DNA from: Proteobacteria bacterium SG_bin5
GTDB lineage: Bacteria > Pseudomonadota > Alphaproteobacteria > Sphingomonadales > Sphingomonadaceae
NCBI GenBank assembly: GCA_002083475.1
Contig: LWDI01000081.1
Span: 293-27,679, forward strand
Reading direction: 5' to 3'
Length of the DNA stretch: 27,387 nucleotides
Shown here: one piece after another, positions 24,720 through 27,387 of the stretch
How the letters are laid out: each line of letters opens with the position of its first letter
Position numbering within the stretch: the stretch's first letter is position 1
Notes under the pieces: model-generated
Database searches by the model: none
What the model saw: only the letters and a program-made list of their open reading frames with translations
What the model was told of the DNA's origin: nothing
Translations under genes and position numbers: made by a program

Positions 24720-25537
24720 GACTTGAGCGCCTCGAGCATCGCGAAGAGCGAGGGCGCCTGCGGGTCCCAGCTGTGGCGCGGCCCCAGGCTGATGCCGCCA
24801 TCGACCACCAGATGCGCGCCGGTGATGAAGCCCGCCTCGTCGCTCCCCAGAAAAGCGATCGCGGCCGCAACGTCCTCGGGCTGGCCGGCGCGCTGCACCG
24901 GTTGCGCGGTCTTGGCGACATGCGCGATCGCCGCCCGCGCCTGATCCTCCGCCGCGCCCTCTAGCCCCACCGCCCGGGCGAAGATGTTGGTCACGATGAA
25001 GCCCGGGCACACCGCGTTCACTCGGATCGCGTAGCGCGCCAGATCGGCGGCGGCGAGGTGCGTCAGGTGGAGCACGCCCGCCTTGGCGACCGAATAGGCG
25101 GTCGGCGCCGCTCCGGTTTCGAGCGCGGCGATCGAGGCGGTGTTGACGATCGCCCCCCCGCCGCGCTTCGCCATCAGCGGCGCGGCGTGGCGGATGCCGA
25201 GCGCGACCGAGCGCAGCAACAGGCTTTGCGTCGCGTCCCATTCGTCGGCGCTGATCGCGTCGATCGTCGCGCGCGCGCCGCCCGCGCCGGCGTTGTTGAC
25301 GAGCAGATCGATCCCGCCCGCCGCTTCGCCCGCCGCCAGCAGCGCGACGATCGCGGCTTCGTCGCGCACGTCGCAGGGCCGGTAGGCAAAGCCCTCGGCG
25401 GCGGCGATCGCGGCGCCCTCGGGGGCGATATCGCCGATCAACACCTCGGCGCCCTCGGCGGCCAGACGCCGCGCGGTTGCGAGCCCGATGCCCGACGCGC
25501 CGCCCGTCACCACCGCGCGCTTGCCCGCGTATCGCAT
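24716..25537 (-). CDS. Short-chain dehydrogenase/reductase, NAD type
   Basis: 273 residues with the classical SDR motifs: TGGASGIG (11-18), Asp36 at the end of strand two (LIGDIAP), pointing to NAD(H), NNAG (81-84), Ser135 in VNTASIA, and Tyr148-Lys152 in YSVAK. The C-terminal part carries the PGF.VTN and VVDGGISLG elements. Typical substrates for this subgroup are secondary alcohols such as hydroxysteroids, terpene alcohols or dihydrodiols; which one is unknown. An AGAGG precedes the ATG at 25537. It overlaps the downstream transporter by four bases and diverges from the acyl-CoA dehydrogenase gene. Confidence 0.93.
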   Translation of the reverse strand: MRYAGKRAVVTGGASGIGLATARRLAAEGAEVLIGDIAPEGAAIAAAEGFAYRPCDVRDEAAIVALLAAGEAAGGIDLLVNNAGAGGARATIDAISADEWDATQSLLLRSVALGIRHAAPLMAKRGGGAIVNTASIAALETGAAPTAYSVAKAGVLHLTHLAAADLARYAIRVNAVCPGFIVTNIFARAVGLEGAAEDQARAAIAHVAKTAQPVQRAGQPEDVAAAIAFLGSDEAGFITGAHLVVDGGISLGPRHSWDPQAPSLFAMLEALKS

Positions 25538-25627
25538 GCCGCCTCTCTCCGATTTTTGGGCAGCATAGTATGGAGTTCGGCCCCGTCAATCGCGCGCGCT
25601 TCGAATGTGCGGTTTGGCGCGCGGGGG

Positions 25628-25656
25628 TTGTCGATCGACTTGACGCTGGGCTAGAC
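25628..25656 (+). promoter_or_regulatory. Candidate promoter upstream of the acyl-CoA dehydrogenase
   Basis: TTGTCG (25628-25633) and CTAGAC (25651-25656) are separated by 17 bases, a plausible vegetative promoter lying just before the structured element at 25688. A second TTGACG (25640-25645) overlaps the spacer. The match is modest. Confidence 0.25.
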
Positions 25657-25687
25657 GCGGACGAGCGCTGCGGGGCGCGATCGGAAA

Positions 25688-25875
25688 GCTCCTCCCCTGC
25701 AAGGGGAGGGGGGCGTAGGCGGGCAAATCACCTGCCGGGGCAGGTGATTCGCCGGAGCCCGGCTTGCGAAGCAAGCCGGTGGTCGCGCAGGCTGGTGGAG
25801 GGGTGACGCCCTCGATCCGCCGGGGATACCCCTCCGACGCGCTTAGCGCGCCACCTCCCCTTGCAGGGGAGGAGC
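25688..25875 (+). repeat. Large structured inverted-repeat element with nested hairpins
   Basis: Perfect 22-base arms lie at 25688-25709 and 25854-25875. Between them are at least four more self-complementary pairs: aatcacctgcc/ggcaggtgatt (25726-25736, 25739-25749), ccggcttgc/gcaagccgg (25759-25767, 25771-25779), ggaggggt/acccctcc (25797-25804, 25828-25835) and cgcgct/agcgcg (25838-25843, 25845-25850). No ORF of substance lies inside. It ends 21 bases before the acyl-CoA dehydrogenase ATG, so it would form most of that mRNA's leader if transcription starts upstream. Confidence 0.88.
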
Positions 25876-25896
25876 TGATGCAGGTTGGGGATAACC

Positions 25897-27042
25897 ATGG
25901 CACTCGACGCCGAGACGTTCGACCAATTGCTCGATACCGTGCGCCGCTTCGTGCGCGAGCGGTTGCGCCCGCTCGAGGCCGAGGTCGAGGCCGCCGACGA
26001 AATCCCGCCCGCGATCGTCCAGGAAATGCGCGACCTCGGCCTGTTCGGCCTCTCGATCGCCGAAGAATATGGCGGGCTGGGGCTCACCATGGTCGAGGAA
26101 TGCCGGGTCGCGATCGAGCTCGGCCACACCACCCCCGCTTTCCGATCGACCTTCGGCACCAATGTCGGCATCGGCAGCCAGGGGCTGGTGATGGCGGGCA
26201 GCCCCGAGCAAAAGGCGCGCTGGCTGCCCAAAATCGCAAGCGGCGAGATCATCACCAGCTTCGCGCTCACCGAGCCAGATGTCGGCAGCGATTCGGGCAG
26301 CGTGAAGACCCGCGCGACCTTCGATGGCCAAGCCTATCGCCTCTCGGGCACCAAACGCTACATCACCAATGCCGACAAGGCCGATCTGTTCACGGTGATG
26401 GCGCGCACCGGCGAGGAGCCGGGCGGGCGCGGCGTCTCGGCCTTTCTGGTGCCACGCGATCTTGCCGGCGTCTCGATCGGCGAGCCCGAGAAGAAAATGG
26501 GGCAAAAGGGCGCCAAGGTCGCCGATGTCATTTTCGACGAGGTCGCGGTGCCCGCCGAGAACCGGCTGGGCGCCGAGGGCGAAGGCTTCAAAATCGCGAT
26601 GCGCGTGCTCGATCGCGGGCGGCTGCACATTTCGGCGGTGTGCGTCGGGGTCGCCGAGCGGCTGATCGCCGATTGCGTCGCCTATGCGGGCGAGCGCCGC
26701 CAATTCGGCAAGCCCATCGCCGAACATCAGCTGATCCAGGCGATGATCGCGGATTCGAAGACCGAATGCCTCGCCGCGCGCGCTTTGGTGCTGGAGACGG
26801 CGCAGGCCAAGGATCGCGGCGAGGATGTCGTGCTCGAAAGCTCGGCCGCGAAATTGTTCGCGAGCGAGATGGTCGGCCGCGTCGCCGATCGCGCGGTGCA
26901 GATTTACGGCGGCGCGGGCTATATCGCCGATTACGGCATCGAGCGGCTCTACCGCGACGTGCGGCTGTTCCGCATTTATGAGGGCACCAGCCAAATCCAG
27001 CAGCTGATCATCGCGCGCGAGACGATGAAGCGCGGGGGCTAG
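25897..27042 (+). CDS. Acyl-CoA dehydrogenase
   Basis: A 381-residue flavoprotein that introduces a 2,3-double bond into an acyl-CoA. Motifs seen: the FAD/substrate segment SFALTEPDVGSD (121-132), GTKRYITNAD (151-160), ERRQFGKPIAEHQ (267-278), QIYGGAGYIADYGIERLYRD (335-354) and the catalytic Glu362 in YEGTSQIQ, which is the position of short/medium/branched-chain enzymes rather than long-chain or isovaleryl ones. The chain length preferred is not predictable. Start: ATG 25897 with GGGG about six bases upstream; the in-frame TTG at 25885 is less likely. No partner genes (thiolase, hydratase, ETF) are in the window, and the gene is divergent from the SDR/transporter pair. Confidence 0.95.
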   Translation: MALDAETFDQLLDTVRRFVRERLRPLEAEVEAADEIPPAIVQEMRDLGLFGLSIAEEYGGLGLTMVEECRVAIELGHTTPAFRSTFGTNVGIGSQGLVMAGSPEQKARWLPKIASGEIITSFALTEPDVGSDSGSVKTRATFDGQAYRLSGTKRYITNADKADLFTVMARTGEEPGGRGVSAFLVPRDLAGVSIGEPEKKMGQKGAKVADVIFDEVAVPAENRLGAEGEGFKIAMRVLDRGRLHISAVCVGVAERLIADCVAYAGERRQFGKPIAEHQLIQAMIADSKTECLAARALVLETAQAKDRGEDVVLESSAAKLFASEMVGRVADRAVQIYGGAGYIADYGIERLYRDVRLFRIYEGTSQIQQLIIARETMKRGG

Positions 27043-27184
27043 CGCGATTTCCAGGCAGGGGGCTCGGACATCGCGACGAAGCAAGGATCGAGAGCGGCGA
27101 CGCCCCAATTTGCCCCTTGCGGTAAGTCGCCGGATCGATGCGCGAGCCCGGCGCGCGCGACCCGGACCAAGAATGACGGGCGCC
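27043..27184. other. Intergenic stretch after the acyl-CoA dehydrogenase
   Basis: I see no supported gene, promoter or repeat in these 142 bases; short open frames here look like GC-rich noise. Confidence 0.5.
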
Positions 27185-27235
27185 AAAAATGAAAAGAGGC
27201 TGCCGGGGGAGCGAAACGCCCTCCCCGGCAACCTC
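27185..27235 (-). terminator. Strong Rho-independent terminator of a leftward transcript
   Basis: On the minus strand a 13-pair stem (27235-27223 with 27208-27196, one G-U wobble) extends towards a small TTT loop, then is followed by TTTTCATTTTT (27195-27185). This is a textbook intrinsic terminator. No minus-strand ORF ends near it, so it closes either a gene lying beyond the right edge with a long 3' end or a small RNA. Confidence 0.85.
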
Positions 27236-27387
27236 CTAACATGGTCAGCGGCCGGAGCGCTCCAGCCCGGGAGACCATGCGAACCGCCTCGCTCTGCCGT
27301 CAAACCGTTGATTGGAGCGGAATATCTCCCGGTTCGACGACGTTCACGAACTCAGCGGCGCGTCCCCCGAACGAACTGAACCGACCT
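27236..27387 (-). ncRNA. Candidate structured small RNA or structured 3' UTR (partial)
   Basis: The minus-strand sequence before the terminator has several foldable parts: catggtc/gaccatg (27240-27246, 27273-27279) enclosing a ggccggag/ctccagcc stem (27250-27257, 27260-27267), and an alternative eight-pair helix between 27325-27332 and 27267-27274. Upstream, cgaacc/ggttcg and cgctc/gagcg pairs enclose a small loop. No coding frame is credible. The two helices that share 27267-27274 are mutually exclusive. A 6S-like identity crossed my mind but is not established. Confidence 0.3.

Noticed and set aside
23277..25589. A 770-codon fusion of an upstream region with the MFS transporter
   Set aside because: The upstream part is the wrong frame of the SDR gene; the transporter starts at the GTG overlapping the SDR stop.
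27236..27387. Identification as 6S RNA, tmRNA or RNase P RNA
   Set aside because: I could not match a class signature by eye; the 5' half is missing, so only a structured RNA candidate is reported.

Overview
The window looks like chromosomal DNA from a high-GC alphaproteobacterium, most likely a sphingomonad (Sphingomonadales). The grounds are the strong G/C bias at third codon positions, the overall protein style, the cysteine-free short ribosomal protein L36, the DUF2312 (GapR-like) and DUF1244 proteins, and the typical palindromic intergenic repeats. I assign it by recognition of families, not by a database search. No phage, integron, insertion sequence, CRISPR array, tRNA or rRNA is visible.

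Layout. 1-94: start of a lipoprotein running off the left edge (minus strand). 202-3465: a minus-strand operon of two tandem paralogous antitoxins, a RelE/ParE toxin and mutS, with coding overlaps. 3524-6711: malic enzyme maeB and a membrane-anchored retropepsin-like protease (plus), the latter bracketed by two inverted repeats built from related octamers. 6838-13593: minus-strand block of an RhlG-like reductase and a complete RND tripartite efflux operon (adaptor, pump, outer-membrane factor). 13820-16758: yebC, a DUF2312 protein, a secreted amidohydrolase and a DUF1244 protein (minus). 16826-18283: pyruvate kinase (plus), whose stop codon overlaps that of a convergent PIN toxin. 18280-19810: rpmJ, a HAD hydrolase, a Phd-type antitoxin and the PIN toxin (minus). 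19947-22377: a plus-strand operon of a DUF4136 lipoprotein, an M14 cytosolic-carboxypeptidase-like enzyme and a TonB-C-like protein. 22577-25537: a CHAP-domain protein, a GPH-type MFS transporter and an NAD-type SDR (minus). 25897-27042: an acyl-CoA dehydrogenase (plus). 27185-27387: a strong minus-strand terminator preceded by structured sequence, the 3' end of a transcript entering from the right.

How it works together. Most genes are housekeeping or ordinary accessory functions: mismatch repair, carbon metabolism (malic enzyme, pyruvate kinase), translation (L36, YebC), drug efflux, and lipid or secondary-substrate oxidation (two SDRs, an acyl-CoA dehydrogenase, an MFS symporter). The less ordinary aspects are organisational. 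Both toxin-antitoxin modules are embedded in apparent housekeeping transcription units (mutS; rpmJ). One has a duplicated antitoxin. The intergenic regions carry several distinct structured repeat families. I did not find a clearly novel multi-gene defence or biosynthetic system. The best leads are the tandem-antitoxin/mutS coupling, the octamer repeats around the retropepsin gene, the structured element in front of the acyl-CoA dehydrogenase, and the candidate RNA at the right end.
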